Below are positions 45,892-54,092 of a stretch of DNA of 64,000 nucleotides, in pieces. Under the pieces are notes generated by a model, which was given only the letters and a program-made list of their open reading frames with translations, had not been told where the DNA came from and made no database searches. Position 1 is the first letter of the stretch. Every line of letters starts with the position of its first letter. The stretch is from the NCBI RefSeq assembly GCF_002879855.1, contig NZ_PNYB01000009.1:124001-188000 (forward strand), read 5' to 3'. Origin of the DNA: Trinickia soli. GTDB lineage: Bacteria; Pseudomonadota; Gammaproteobacteria; Burkholderiales; Burkholderiaceae. The translations under genes were made by a program, and so were the position numbers.

Positions 45892-46995
45892 TTAAGCTTT
45901 CGAAGATACCGCGGCGTAAGGCTCGGCCGGACGGCCGGCAAGGTTCGCGTGACCGGCGCCGCCCGGTTCGCGCGCTGCTTGCGCGAGCGGCGCCGCGTTC
46001 TCTTCCATCGCGCGCGCCAGGCGTTCGAGCACACCATTTTTGACGGCATCATACCCGCGTTTGATGGCCCACTCAAACGCATAAGCATCGGCGGAACCGT
46101 GGCTCTTGATGACGAGCCCCCTTAGTCCGAGCAATGCCGCACCGTTGTACTGGCGATGATCGACGCGCTTCTTGAAGCGCATCAGAACGGGCAGCGCCAG
46201 GATGGCCATGAATTTGGTCAACAACGAACGACCGAACTCCTCGCGGATGATGTCCGAGAGCATCTGCGCCAATCCTTCCGACGTTTTCAGCGCGACGTTG
46301 CCGACGAAACCATCGCACACGATGACGTCGGCCGTGCCCCTGTAGATGTCGGTGCCTTCCACGTTGCCGCGGAAATTGAGCGTGCTCGCACGCAACAGCT
46401 CACCGGCGCGCTTGATCGTGTCGTTACCCTTGATGACCTCTTCGCCGATGTTCAAGAGCCCGATCGTGGGACGATCCTTGCCCTCGAGCGCAGAAACGAG
46501 CGCGTGGCCCATCTCGGCGAATTGGAGCAGATGCTGCGGCTCGCAATCGACGTTCGCGCCGAGGTCGAGCATCATCGTGTAGCCGTGGGGGTTGGGTAGC
46601 GCCGACGCGATAGCGGGCCGCTCGATGCCGGCGAGCGTTTTGAGCACGTACCGGGACACGGCCATCAACGCACCCGTATTGCCTGCGGAAATGCATGCTT
46701 GCGCCGCCTCGTCCTTCACGAGGTTGAGCGCCACCCGCATCGACGAGTCCTTCTTCTTGCGCAATGCGACTTCGACGGGGTCATCCATGGCGACGACCTC
46801 CGAGGCCGGCACGATGGTCAGCGCTGCGAGGTCGAGCGCCTTGCATTTCTTCAGTTGAGCACGAATCGGAGCTTCGAGCCCGACCAGCATCAACTGCGCG
46901 TCGGGATGCGAACGAACGAAGCTGACGGCAGCGGGAACGGTCACGGACGGGCCGTGGTCGCCTCCCATGCAATCTATCGTGAGCTTTATAGTCAT
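45892..46995 (-). CDS. plsX: Phosphate acyltransferase
   Basis: 367 residues. Makes acyl-phosphate from acyl-ACP for PlsY in phospholipid synthesis; peripheral on the inner membrane. [18 protein letters not shown] at the start, [25 protein letters not shown] and [17 protein letters not shown] are the family's blocks. Start at [12 protein letters not shown]; longer frames upstream lie in the intergenic region. The C-terminal 40 residues are low complexity. Usual order yceD-rpmF-plsX-fabH. Confidence 0.96.
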   Translation of the reverse strand: MTIKLTIDCMGGDHGPSVTVPAAVSFVRSHPDAQLMLVGLEAPIRAQLKKCKALDLAALTIVPASEVVAMDDPVEVALRKKKDSSMRVALNLVKDEAAQACISAGNTGALMAVSRYVLKTLAGIERPAIASALPNPHGYTMMLDLGANVDCEPQHLLQFAEMGHALVSALEGKDRPTIGLLNIGEEVIKGNDTIKRAGELLRASTLNFRGNVEGTDIYRGTADVIVCDGFVGNVALKTSEGLAQMLSDIIREEFGRSLLTKFMAILALPVLMRFKKRVDHRQYNGAALLGLRGLVIKSHGSADAYAFEWAIKRGYDAVKNGVLERLARAMEENAAPLAQAAREPGGAGHANLAGRPAEPYAAVSSKA

Positions 46996-47275
46996 GGACT
47001 GCGACGAATTTTCAGGCGCTATGCGCACGGCTGCAGCAAGGGCTGACCCACTCGCTCGAAGCCGACCGCACAGCATGGGACCGAAGCAAGCGCGCCGCAT
47101 ACGGTCGATGCAGGCGCTCAGTCGTTCGTTCGACAACAGCCGAAGCGCCAGCCCGGGCCCACCGCGAAACGCAGGGCCAAAGCACACCGAAGCGCCATCG
47201 TTGACCGACTGCGACGGACGGACCTGGAGCCAGACGCTCAAGCAGATACACCGAAGCGCGCACGCCGACCGACGC
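46996..47275. other. plsX upstream region
   Basis: 280 bp between the rpmF terminator and plsX. It should hold the promoter of the plsX-fab genes. I see no clear -35/-10 pair and no reading frame that looks coding. Confidence 0.5.
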
Positions 47276-47304
47276 AAAAAAGCGGCAGTGAAATGCCGCC
47301 TTTT
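47276..47304 (-). terminator. Intrinsic terminator of yceD-rpmF
   Basis: On the minus strand AAAAGGCGGCA pairs with TGCCGCTTTTT (one G.U) around the loop TTTCAC, with a T6 tail, 86 bases after the rpmF stop. Thus plsX is not only read from the rpmF transcript. The A-run on the other side could make it bidirectional. Confidence 0.88.
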
Positions 47305-47390
47305 GTTTCGTTCGAGCCGCGAAATTGCCTGGCAAGCCGCTCGCCGCGCACAGGATCGCCGGACCAGGCGAACGCCGCGCGCCTACGCGT

Positions 47391-47570
47391 TTAGTCGTTC
47401 TTCGTCTTGACGACTTTCTTGCCGCGGTAGTAACCGTTCGGGCTGATGTGGTGACGCATGTGAACTTCACCCGTGCTCGGCTCTACTGCGAGCGGCGTCG
47501 TGGTCAGGAAATCGTGCGAGCGGTGCATGCCGCGCTTCGACGGCGACTTCTTGTTTTGCTGGACTGCCAT
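47391..47570 (-). CDS. rpmF: 50S ribosomal protein L32
   Basis: 59 residues. [15 protein letters not shown] at the start, [14 protein letters not shown] in the second half. No cysteines, so the zinc-free (C-minus) form as in E. coli. AGGAG five bases before the ATG. yceD precedes it, and the terminator follows. Confidence 0.98.
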   Translation of the reverse strand: MAVQQNKKSPSKRGMHRSHDFLTTTPLAVEPSTGEVHMRHHISPNGYYRGKKVVKTKND

Positions 47571-47670
47571 GGTAACTCCTAAAAATTTTTGGGATTCTAA
47601 CACAGCCCGATCGGCGTAACGCCACTGGCCAAACGGCCGGCGCGCCGCATCGTGCTACTCATGCAACGGT

Positions 47671-48366
47671 TCAATGTTTCTTGCCGTCATCTTCACCGCG
47701 CTTCAGTACTTCGAGCGCGGCGAACGGATTCGGTTTGCCGGCGTCTTCGTGCCCGCCGCCGGACTGCGGGGCCTCGCCATCGTCTTCGTCTTCGTCTTCG
47801 TCTTCGTCTTCGTCTTCGTCGCTTTCGCTCAGATCGACGGCGTGCTCGCCCGCTGCGCCCGTCACGAGACTTTCATGCACCAGCGGGCAAACGTCGTGCT
47901 TCGGCACGAGCGGCAGCGACAGCAGCAGTTCCTCCTCGATCAACCCGACCAGGTCGAATTGCCGCGAACCGACGATCACGTCGAGTTCCTCTTCATCGAG
48001 CGGGAACTCTTGCGCTTGCGCTTCCGTCTCGACGATCCGGTAAGCAGCCTCGATATCGAAGGCCTGCTCGTACGGCGTGAGGCACCGCTGGCACTCCAGC
48101 CACGCCGCACCGTGCAACGCGAGCCGCAGATAGGGCTGCGGCGCTTCCGTGCCGTCGTCTTGCAGCTCGGGCTGCGTCGAGCCTTCCGCCTGCCACGTGA
48201 ACAACGTGTCGCGATCTGGCGCATCCGCCGGAACTTCGTTTAACATGCGCGGCAGTTGCGAGACGCGCACTGCGCCGGCAGCCTGCCGCCCGCTACGCGC
48301 GAATTCGAAAATATCGAACCCGTGCGGATCGACGAGCCCGCCAGCCTTACCGGAATGTTGGGACAT
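47671..48366 (-). CDS. yceD: DUF177 protein, YceD (23S rRNA accumulation protein)
   Basis: 231 residues, cytoplasmic. DUF177 core with the Cys pair in WLECQRCLTPYEQAF, probably metal-binding, and the acidic motif PLDEEELDVIVG. It is genetically linked to rpmF across bacteria and is needed for 23S rRNA levels. The C-terminal part holds a run of 7-8 Glu-Asp pairs (about residues 180-197) encoded by a CGTCTT-type hexamer repeat, so length may vary between strains; E. coli YceD lacks it. A divergent promoter region lies upstream. Confidence 0.9.
   Translation of the reverse strand: MSQHSGKAGGLVDPHGFDIFEFARSGRQAAGAVRVSQLPRMLNEVPADAPDRDTLFTWQAEGSTQPELQDDGTEAPQPYLRLALHGAAWLECQRCLTPYEQAFDIEAAYRIVETEAQAQEFPLDEEELDVIVGSRQFDLVGLIEEELLLSLPLVPKHDVCPLVHESLVTGAAGEHAVDLSESDEDEDEDEDEDEDDGEAPQSGGGHEDAGKPNPFAALEVLKRGEDDGKKH
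47781..47820. repeat. Hexanucleotide microsatellite inside yceD
   Basis: CGTCTT repeated six times plus CGTC (40 bases, plus strand). On the coding strand it makes alternating Glu and Asp codons. Because the unit is six bases, slippage changes the protein by two residues without breaking the frame. Confidence 0.95.
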
Positions 48367-48712
48367 GGTTCGCTCCTCGCTCTGCTCAAGTAGCGGTCTG
48401 CCAGCTTCAGCTGTGGGTTCCGCTGTGAGTTCTCATGCTGCGCGCTCTACCGCTGACGCTATCGGCTTTTGCTTCCGCTTTCGTTGCTGCACGCCTCTCG
48501 GCCTCAAGCCCTTAGGCCTCAAGCCCCTGGGCCTTCGCTGTCAGCCTTGCCCGTCAGCACCAAAGGTTCCGAGATTCGCAGCACGAACCGCACCGTGAAA
48601 AGCCGAAGACTATATTCGATTTACTGTTTGCAGTCAATCACTTAAACGATCCGGCACGAACCGCCGCCAATCGGGCGCCGGTTCGTGCCGCCCCAATTTT
48701 TCGCGTCCGACC
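48367..48712. other. Divergent intergenic region, yceD / maf
   Basis: 346 bp without a gene. It contains a short direct repeat of GGCCTCAAGCCC (at about 48500 and 48515) followed by GGGCC, which gives a leucine/proline-like repeat in one frame but no real coding signal. A T-rich part near 48605-48640 (ATTCGATTTACTGTTTGCAG) may hold the promoters. Confidence 0.5.
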
Positions 48713-49333
48713 ATGCCCGATTCCCGCGTCCGGCCACCCCGGTTGATCCTCGCTTCCAGCTCACCCTATCGCCGCGCCCTGCTCGAACGGTTGCGCATTG
48801 TGTTCGACGTCTGCGTACCGGCCGTCGACGAAGCGCCGCACCCCGGCGAAACCCCGGCCGCAACGGCGCTGCGGCTTGCCCAGGCCAAAGCGCGCGCCGT
48901 GGCAGACCGCGAGGCGGCGTCCGCGCCGGTGCTCGTCATTGGGTCCGATCAAGTCGCCACGTACGACGGCCTGCAGATCGGCAAGCCCGGCACGCACGAA
49001 AAGGCGCTCGAGCAACTGCGGGCCATGCGCAATCGCATCGTCGAATTCCACAGCGCGTTGTGCCTGTTCGACAGTGCGCGCGGCATCGCACAAACAGAGG
49101 ATGTCGTGACGCGCGTGCGCTTCCGCGATCTGCCCGATGCCGAGCTTGACGCCTACCTGCGCGCCGAGACCCCTTACGACGTAGCCGGCAGCGCCAAGTC
49201 CGAGGGCCTTGGCATCGCGCTATTGGAGTCGATCGAATCGGACGATCCAACCGCTCTCGTCGGACTGCCGCTGATCGCGCTCACGAAGATGCTGCGCGCG
49301 GCCGGCTACCCGCTGTTCGCAGGTGCGCAATGA
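48713..49333 (+). CDS. Maf-like nucleotide pyrophosphatase (YceF type)
   Basis: 206 residues. Maf family, hydrolysing non-canonical or methylated NTPs. ILASSSPYRRALLERL at the start, GSDQVATYDG (the catalytic-base Asp is in SDQ), then GSAKSEGLG and GLPLIALTKML. The SSSPYRRALL and YDVAGSAKSE wording suggests the YceF branch (7-methyl-GTP) rather than YhdE. The next gene begins within its stop. Confidence 0.92.
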   Translation: MPDSRVRPPRLILASSSPYRRALLERLRIVFDVCVPAVDEAPHPGETPAATALRLAQAKARAVADREAASAPVLVIGSDQVATYDGLQIGKPGTHEKALEQLRAMRNRIVEFHSALCLFDSARGIAQTEDVVTRVRFRDLPDAELDAYLRAETPYDVAGSAKSEGLGIALLESIESDDPTALVGLPLIALTKMLRAAGYPLFAGAQ

Positions 49334-50052
49334 GCGGCGTTCTCTATTTGATCCCGAACGCGCTGGGCGAAGGCGACGCGGCCGCGCTCGCGACCGTCCT
49401 GCCGGCCAGCGTCGTCGCGCGCGCCGCCTCATTGGGTTATTTCGTCGGCGAGAACGCGAAGAGCACGCGTGCTTTTCTCAAGCAGGTCGGCGTCGCCCGG
49501 CCGATTCAGGAAATCGAAATTCGCGAACTGAACGTCAACACGCCGGCCAGCGAGATCGATGGACTGCTGGCCCCGATATTGGCCGGGACGGATGGCGGAC
49601 TCGTCTCGGAAGCGGGCTGCCCGGCTGTAGCCGACCCCGGTGCGCTGCTCGTGCGACGCGCACACCAACGCGGCGTCAAAGTCGTGCCGCTCGTCGGCCC
49701 GAGCTCGATCTTGCTCGCGCTCATGGCCTCGGGCCTCGACGGCCAGCGATTCGCATTCCACGGTTACCTTCCGGTCGACCCCGCCGAGCGGACGAAGACG
49801 CTACGCGATCTCGAACAGCGCTCGCGCAAAGGCCGTGAAACACAGATTTTCATCGAGACGCCCTATCGCAACCGTGCTTTGCTCGATGCGCTCATCGCGA
49901 CTTGCGCACCCTCGACGCTCGTTACGGTGGCGGTCGACCTGACGCTCGATTCAGAGCGGATTGCCACGCGCGCGGCGAGCGATTGGAAAAAACATGCCGG
50001 GACATTCGACATGCATAAGCGGCCAGCCATCTTCTTGATGTTGGCGAATTGA
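49330..50052 (+). CDS. SAM-dependent methyltransferase, tetrapyrrole methylase / RsmI family
   Basis: 240 residues. It matches the RsmI fold, LYLIPNALGEGD at the start, DGGLVSEAGCPAVADPGALLV (the SAM loop and a conserved acid-Pro), and GPSSILLALMASG. RsmI methylates C1402 of 16S rRNA, but this branch is shorter (E. coli RsmI 286) and its N-terminal motif differs (PNALGEG instead of PTPIGN), so the substrate may differ. It overlaps maf by ATGA. Confidence 0.8.
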   Translation: MSGVLYLIPNALGEGDAAALATVLPASVVARAASLGYFVGENAKSTRAFLKQVGVARPIQEIEIRELNVNTPASEIDGLLAPILAGTDGGLVSEAGCPAVADPGALLVRRAHQRGVKVVPLVGPSSILLALMASGLDGQRFAFHGYLPVDPAERTKTLRDLEQRSRKGRETQIFIETPYRNRALLDALIATCAPSTLVTVAVDLTLDSERIATRAASDWKKHAGTFDMHKRPAIFLMLAN

Positions 50053-50168
50053 AGAAGACGACGAAGGCATAGCGATAGCGAGCCAGGGGCGGCGCATGCC
50101 CGGGACGCCCCTGGCCCGCAGCGTCCCGGCGTCCCGGGCGCTGCTGCGCGCGGCGCCCGCTTGCAGCT

Positions 50169-51197
50169 TCAGCGCAGTTTCACGCCACCCAGAGCCAATG
50201 CATGGACGGCGCCCGCACCGACCGCCGCACCAAACTTGCGCGCGATGCGGTTGGAAATGCTTTCCTTTTCCGTGTAGTCGACGATGTCAGGCGCCTTGAT
50301 CACCTCGCGCGCGACGTAGCCCGTATCGCCGTAGCCGTCGGCGAGCCCCAGCTCCACGCTCTTCTGGCCGGTCCAAAACAGACCGGAAAAGAGGTCCGGT
50401 GTCTCATGCAGACGCTTGCCACGCCCCTGCCGTACGGCATCGATGAACTGCTGGTGGATCTGGTCGAGCATGGCCTGCGCATGCGCATCCATGGCCGGCG
50501 TCTCGGGCGAGAACGGATCGAAAAAACCCTTGTTCGCGCCCGAGGTATGCAACCGCCGCTGCACGCCGAGCTTTTCCATCAACCCGGTAAAGCCGAAACC
50601 GTCCATCAGCACGCCGATCGACCCGACGATACTGGCGCGATCGACGTAGATCTTGTCGGCCGCGGCAGCAACGTAGTAACCACCGGACGCGCACATATCG
50701 CCAACCACGACGTACAGTGGCTTGGCCGGGTACTTCGCACGCAGCCGGCGAATTTCGGCGTTAATGATGCCGGCCTGGACGGGCGAACCGCCGGGACTAT
50801 TGATGTAAAGGATGACTCCGGCCGAATCGCTGTCGGAGAATGCGCGCCGAAGCGATCGATCGATATCCTTGGCGTTCGCGTTCGTATCGGCGCCGATTTC
50901 GCCTTCGAGCGAGACGAGCGCGGTATGCCGGCCCGTGGCCGCCACGTTCTGATGGGAGGCGTTGAACAGGCTGAACACGAGCAACAACAGCACGGCAAGA
51001 AACGCGAACCGGAAGAAGATCTTCCAGCGGCGGGCGGACCTCTGCTCGTTGATCGCCGCGAGCGCGATGCGCTCGAGCGCCGCGCGTTCCCAGTTCGGTT
51101 CGCGCTGGCTGGCGCCGGGGCCCGGCGGTAGTTCGGGCGGCAGGGAATATGGCGATTCTGAAGGTTGCTGCGGGTCGGGCGTGTGTTGATCGGCCAT
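50169..51197 (-). CDS. S49 signal-peptide peptidase (SppA/SohB-like)
   Basis: 342 residues, anchored by one membrane segment (about 60-80, IFFRFAFLAVLLLLVFSLF), with a cytoplasmic Pro-rich N-tail and a periplasmic Ser/Lys protease domain. Nucleophile Ser is in GDMCASGGYYVAAA, Lys in TSGANKGFFDP. Single domain, unlike E. coli SppA (618). It may degrade cleaved signal peptides; LepB is in the window. Terminal neighbour of the Rieske-HAD-rluC series. Confidence 0.92.
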   Translation of the reverse strand: MADQHTPDPQQPSESPYSLPPELPPGPGASQREPNWERAALERIALAAINEQRSARRWKIFFRFAFLAVLLLLVFSLFNASHQNVAATGRHTALVSLEGEIGADTNANAKDIDRSLRRAFSDSDSAGVILYINSPGGSPVQAGIINAEIRRLRAKYPAKPLYVVVGDMCASGGYYVAAAADKIYVDRASIVGSIGVLMDGFGFTGLMEKLGVQRRLHTSGANKGFFDPFSPETPAMDAHAQAMLDQIHQQFIDAVRQGRGKRLHETPDLFSGLFWTGQKSVELGLADGYGDTGYVAREVIKAPDIVDYTEKESISNRIARKFGAAVGAGAVHALALGGVKLR

Positions 51198-51296
51198 GTG
51201 CTCTCGGTCGCTCGTTGTGTTCGTTGTTATCGAAAAAATAAAAAAAAGCGGATAAATGCCACTAAATTCCGGCAAATAACCCGCAATCCGGCGAAA

Positions 51297-51698
51297 TTAC
51301 CCGCCCTCGACCGGCGCCGGCTGCAAATCGCCATCGGGCAGCCAAAACACCGCGCGCCCTTCCGGTGTCTCGCGCTCTTCGACTTCGACCGCCCGCAACC
51401 GCGCGCCGCGACAAGGGCCGCCAACGCAACGACCGCTGTCCGGCGCATAAATCGCGCCATGGGTCGCGCACATCAAGTATAAGCCGGACGATTCGAAGAA
51501 CTGGCCCTCGACCCAGTCGAGCTCCATCGGCACGTGCGCGCACCGATTCAGATAGCCGTAGGGGCGCCCGTCGTAGCGAACGAAGAAGACGACGGCGTCG
51601 CCATCGAGATACCGGGCCGCCCGCCGTACGCCCATTCCGCCGTCGACGAGTTCTTCGGCGGCACAGACACGCACGGCCTCGCGCTCGCCGCCGCTCAT
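51297..51698 (-). CDS. Rieske [2Fe-2S] protein
   Basis: 133 residues, soluble. The two pairs C-x-H and C-x2-H are present: NRCAHVPMELDW and LMCATHGAIYAPDSG, so a Rieske cluster can be bound. No signal peptide. It starts inside the HAD phosphatase stop by ATGA. It may be a ferredoxin for an oxygenase or for a nitrite-reductase-like enzyme; no partner is nearby, so function unknown. Confidence 0.85.
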   Translation of the reverse strand: MSGGEREAVRVCAAEELVDGGMGVRRAARYLDGDAVVFFVRYDGRPYGYLNRCAHVPMELDWVEGQFFESSGLYLMCATHGAIYAPDSGRCVGGPCRGARLRAVEVEERETPEGRAVFWLPDGDLQPAPVEGG

Positions 51699-52354
51699 GC
51701 GTGCTCCCGCAGCCAGTCGGCCAGCGCGCCGACGTTCTCGGCGACAAAACGCGGCTCCAGTTTCGTGAGCGCATCGACCGGATGCGCGCCGTAAGTGACG
51801 GCAACCCCCGCGGCACCGGCATTGGTCGCCATTTGAAGATCGTGCGTCGTGTCCCCGATCATGACCGTGCGTTCGAGATCCTGCCCAAGCTCGCGCGAGA
51901 GCTCTTGGAGCATCGCCGGATGCGGCTTGGAGAATGTCTCGTCGGCGCAGCGTGTGCCGTCGAACACGCTCGTGAGCCGGACTTCGTCGAGCGCGCGATT
52001 CAAACCCACGCGGCTCTTGCCCGTCGCCACGGCCAGCAAATAGCCGAGCGAACGCAATTCCGCCAGCAGTTCGCGCACGCCGGCGAACAGTTCCGTGCGC
52101 GCATCCTTGACGAGATAGTGGTAGCGATACCGCTCGGCCAAGCGCGGGTATTCGGCCGGATCGAGCGAGGGCGCGGCGATCTGGAGCGCATCGCGCAGCC
52201 CGAGACCGATGACATAGCGCGCGGCTTCGTCGGCGGGCACCGGCAGCCCGAGATCGCGGCACGCGGCCTGGATGCTGCGCGCGATGTGCGCCGTCGAATC
52301 CATCAGCGTGCCGTCCCAGTCGAAGACGATCAGGTCAAATTGCTGTCGGGGCAT
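51695..52354 (-). CDS. HAD-family phosphatase (phosphoglycolate-phosphatase-like)
   Basis: 219 residues. Motif I FDWDGTLMDST, motif II VATGKSRVGL, motif III SKPHPAML, motif IV MIGDTTHDLQMA. Related to gph at 7232 but with the FDWDGTL wording. It overlaps the end of rluC by 20 bases; GTG at 52369 is an alternative start. Linked order rluC-HAD-Rieske-sppA is common in Burkholderia; exact substrate not known. Confidence 0.85.
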   Translation of the reverse strand: MPRQQFDLIVFDWDGTLMDSTAHIARSIQAACRDLGLPVPADEAARYVIGLGLRDALQIAAPSLDPAEYPRLAERYRYHYLVKDARTELFAGVRELLAELRSLGYLLAVATGKSRVGLNRALDEVRLTSVFDGTRCADETFSKPHPAMLQELSRELGQDLERTVMIGDTTHDLQMATNAGAAGVAVTYGAHPVDALTKLEPRFVAENVGALADWLREHA

Positions 52355-53366
52355 CAGGTTGCGCCTCACTGCGCAAGTCGGTCAGTTGGTCGAGGAAACG
52401 CCGGCATTCTTCCGGCACCGGCGCGCTCAGTTCGAGCGGCTCGCCCGTGATCGGATGCGTCAGACGCAACCGGTACGCGTGCAGGAACATTCGCTTGAGC
52501 GAAGGCCGGGCATTGGCGCGGGCCAGCGCCTTGTTCAAGGCGAAATCGCCGTATTTGGCATCGCCGACGATCGGCAACCCGAGATGCGCCAGGTGGACAC
52601 GGATCTGATGCGTGCGCCCTGTCTTCAGTTCCGCCTCGATCAGCGCGTAACCGGGCCAACGCTCGACGAGATTGAACACGGTATGCGACGGCTGGCCATC
52701 GGGCTGCACGCGCACGCGCCGCTCGCCCTCGGGCGTCAGATATTTGTGAAGCGGCTCCTTAACTGCGCGCCGCCGTCCCCAATCGCTTGCCCACTCGCCG
52801 TGTACACACGCGTAATAGCGCTTATCCATCCGATTTTCGCGGATCTGCTCGTGCAGCCCCACGAGCGCCGCGCGCTTTTTGGCGAGCAGCAGGATGCCCG
52901 ACGTTTCGCGATCGAGCCGATGCACGAGCTCGAGAAATTTGCCGAGCGGCCGCGCCTCGCGCATCTGCTCGATCACGCCGAAAGCGATGCCGCTGCCGCC
53001 GTGAACGGCCACGCCGGCCGGCTTGTTGATCGCAAGCATGTGCTCGTCTTCGAAAATCACCGCGAACTGCGCAGGCGGCGCGGGGATGGCCATACCGGCC
53101 TCGAACGCGTCCGATTGGGCAACGCGCATGGGCGGCACGCGCACGAGATCGCCTGTCACGAGCCGGTACTTCGCGTCGACGCGGCGCTTGTTGACCCGCA
53201 CCTCCCCGCTGCGCAGGATCCGGTAGATGTGACTTTTCGGCACGCCCTTGCAGACGCGCAGCAGGAAATTGTCGATGCGCTGGCCGGCGGCCCCGTCGTC
53301 CACCTGTATCATCGACACTTGGTCGGCTGCGACCAATTTCTGGGATATTTTGCCTAACTCATTCAT
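52335..53366 (-). CDS. rluC: Ribosomal large subunit pseudouridine synthase C
   Basis: 343 residues. Makes pseudouridine at positions 955, 2504 and 2580 of 23S rRNA in E. coli. S4 RNA-binding domain at 25-85 (GQRIDNFLLRVCKGVPKSHI, NKRRVDAKYRL), then the catalytic domain with HRLDRETSGILLLAKK (active-site Asp) and LKTGRTHQIRVHLAHLG. An in-frame extension to 53513 is not needed. On the minus strand TATATT lies just before the ATG, so the mRNA may be leaderless. The rne promoter overlaps this 5' end in the other direction. Confidence 0.93.
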   Translation of the reverse strand: MNELGKISQKLVAADQVSMIQVDDGAAGQRIDNFLLRVCKGVPKSHIYRILRSGEVRVNKRRVDAKYRLVTGDLVRVPPMRVAQSDAFEAGMAIPAPPAQFAVIFEDEHMLAINKPAGVAVHGGSGIAFGVIEQMREARPLGKFLELVHRLDRETSGILLLAKKRAALVGLHEQIRENRMDKRYYACVHGEWASDWGRRRAVKEPLHKYLTPEGERRVRVQPDGQPSHTVFNLVERWPGYALIEAELKTGRTHQIRVHLAHLGLPIVGDAKYGDFALNKALARANARPSLKRMFLHAYRLRLTHPITGEPLELSAPVPEECRRFLDQLTDLRSEAQPDAPTAI

Positions 53367-53378
53367 TCTGAATATAAT
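53350..53378 (+). promoter_or_regulatory. Sigma-70 promoter for rne
   Basis: TTGCCT (53350-53355), 17 bases, TATAAT (53373-53378). The -10 is perfect, the -35 has 4 of 6. The start would be near 53385. The -35 lies within the first codons of rluC, so the two genes' starts overlap in DNA and polymerases could interfere. Confidence 0.7.
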
Positions 53379-54092
53379 TTGCCCAGCCGTTCGGGCGCGC
53401 CGTGCTTTTTTTCGCGGCCGATCGTCCGAATTGCCCAGGGTGAAGCAAGAACCTGTTATTTTACTTGTTTGGTGTACCCAAGGGCTGGTTGCTTGCCCTG
53501 AATTAAGAAGCAACGAGTTGCACGCACGGCATTCATCGCGGCAGGGACGTCGCCCACAGGCGCGTTCGGTCGGGTCGATGCCGACGGTAACGGAATTTTG
53601 GTAAAAAAGAATTCATCAGGTGAGCCTCGGTGGCATCGCGCGTTTGTCGGGCGAGACCGGGCTCCCGATTGCGAAACCTACGGCGAGCGCCCCAAGCGTT
53701 CCGTGTGAAGCGGAACTGTCGGCGACGTCAAAAATTGGCGAGACACGCCGCGCGGCGGTCGAGCATGCATCGGGCTTCGCGCCGCCACACGCGGCGCGGC
53801 TTTCCCGGCCTCGCACCGGCATCGAACGATGCCACGGATGCGGCGCGGGCCACCCGAGCGCTCGGGTAGCGCGCCCCGTGCAACGCCGTTATTTGAAGCC
53901 GTGTTCGCATGCGCCCATGCGGCTCGCGGCTTTGTTCGGCCATCCCGAGTCCTCTCAGGCAATTCTCCCCGCCATCGTTCCCGCTCCAGCGTGCTTGTGA
54001 AAACACAATAAGGACGCGGCGCGCTCCGATTGCGTCGCCCGGTCGGGTCATTTTCCGCCGGGCGCGCGGCGACGCCGCTCTGGAGCCGTTCA
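53379..54092 (+). other. Long rne leader
   Basis: About 710 nt between the rne promoter and start codon. I see no real gene; one open frame (53620-54000) has composition of noise. GC-rich inverted stretches suggest much secondary structure (for example near 53890-53930). In E. coli the 361-nt rne leader mediates autoregulation by RNase E; a similar role is likely here. Confidence 0.6.

Noticed and set aside
46996-47410. Open frames across the plsX-rpmF gap on both strands
   Set aside because: They cross the rpmF terminator and overlap rpmF or plsX. No homology or ribosome site.
48149-48598. Open frame with a repeated Leu-Gly-Leu-Lys-Pro pattern
   Set aside because: It runs antisense into yceD and then over the short direct repeat in the intergenic region; no start signal. 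The pattern is a product of the DNA repeat.
50101-50128. Hairpin CGGGACGC/GCGTCCCG between the methyltransferase and S49 peptidase genes
   Set aside because: A stem exists, but it has a 12-base GC-rich loop, a competing third copy and no T run, so I do not call it a terminator.
53620-54000. Open frame of 126 codons in the rne leader
   Set aside because: No ribosome site, no recognisable domain, amino acid mix typical of GC-rich non-coding DNA.
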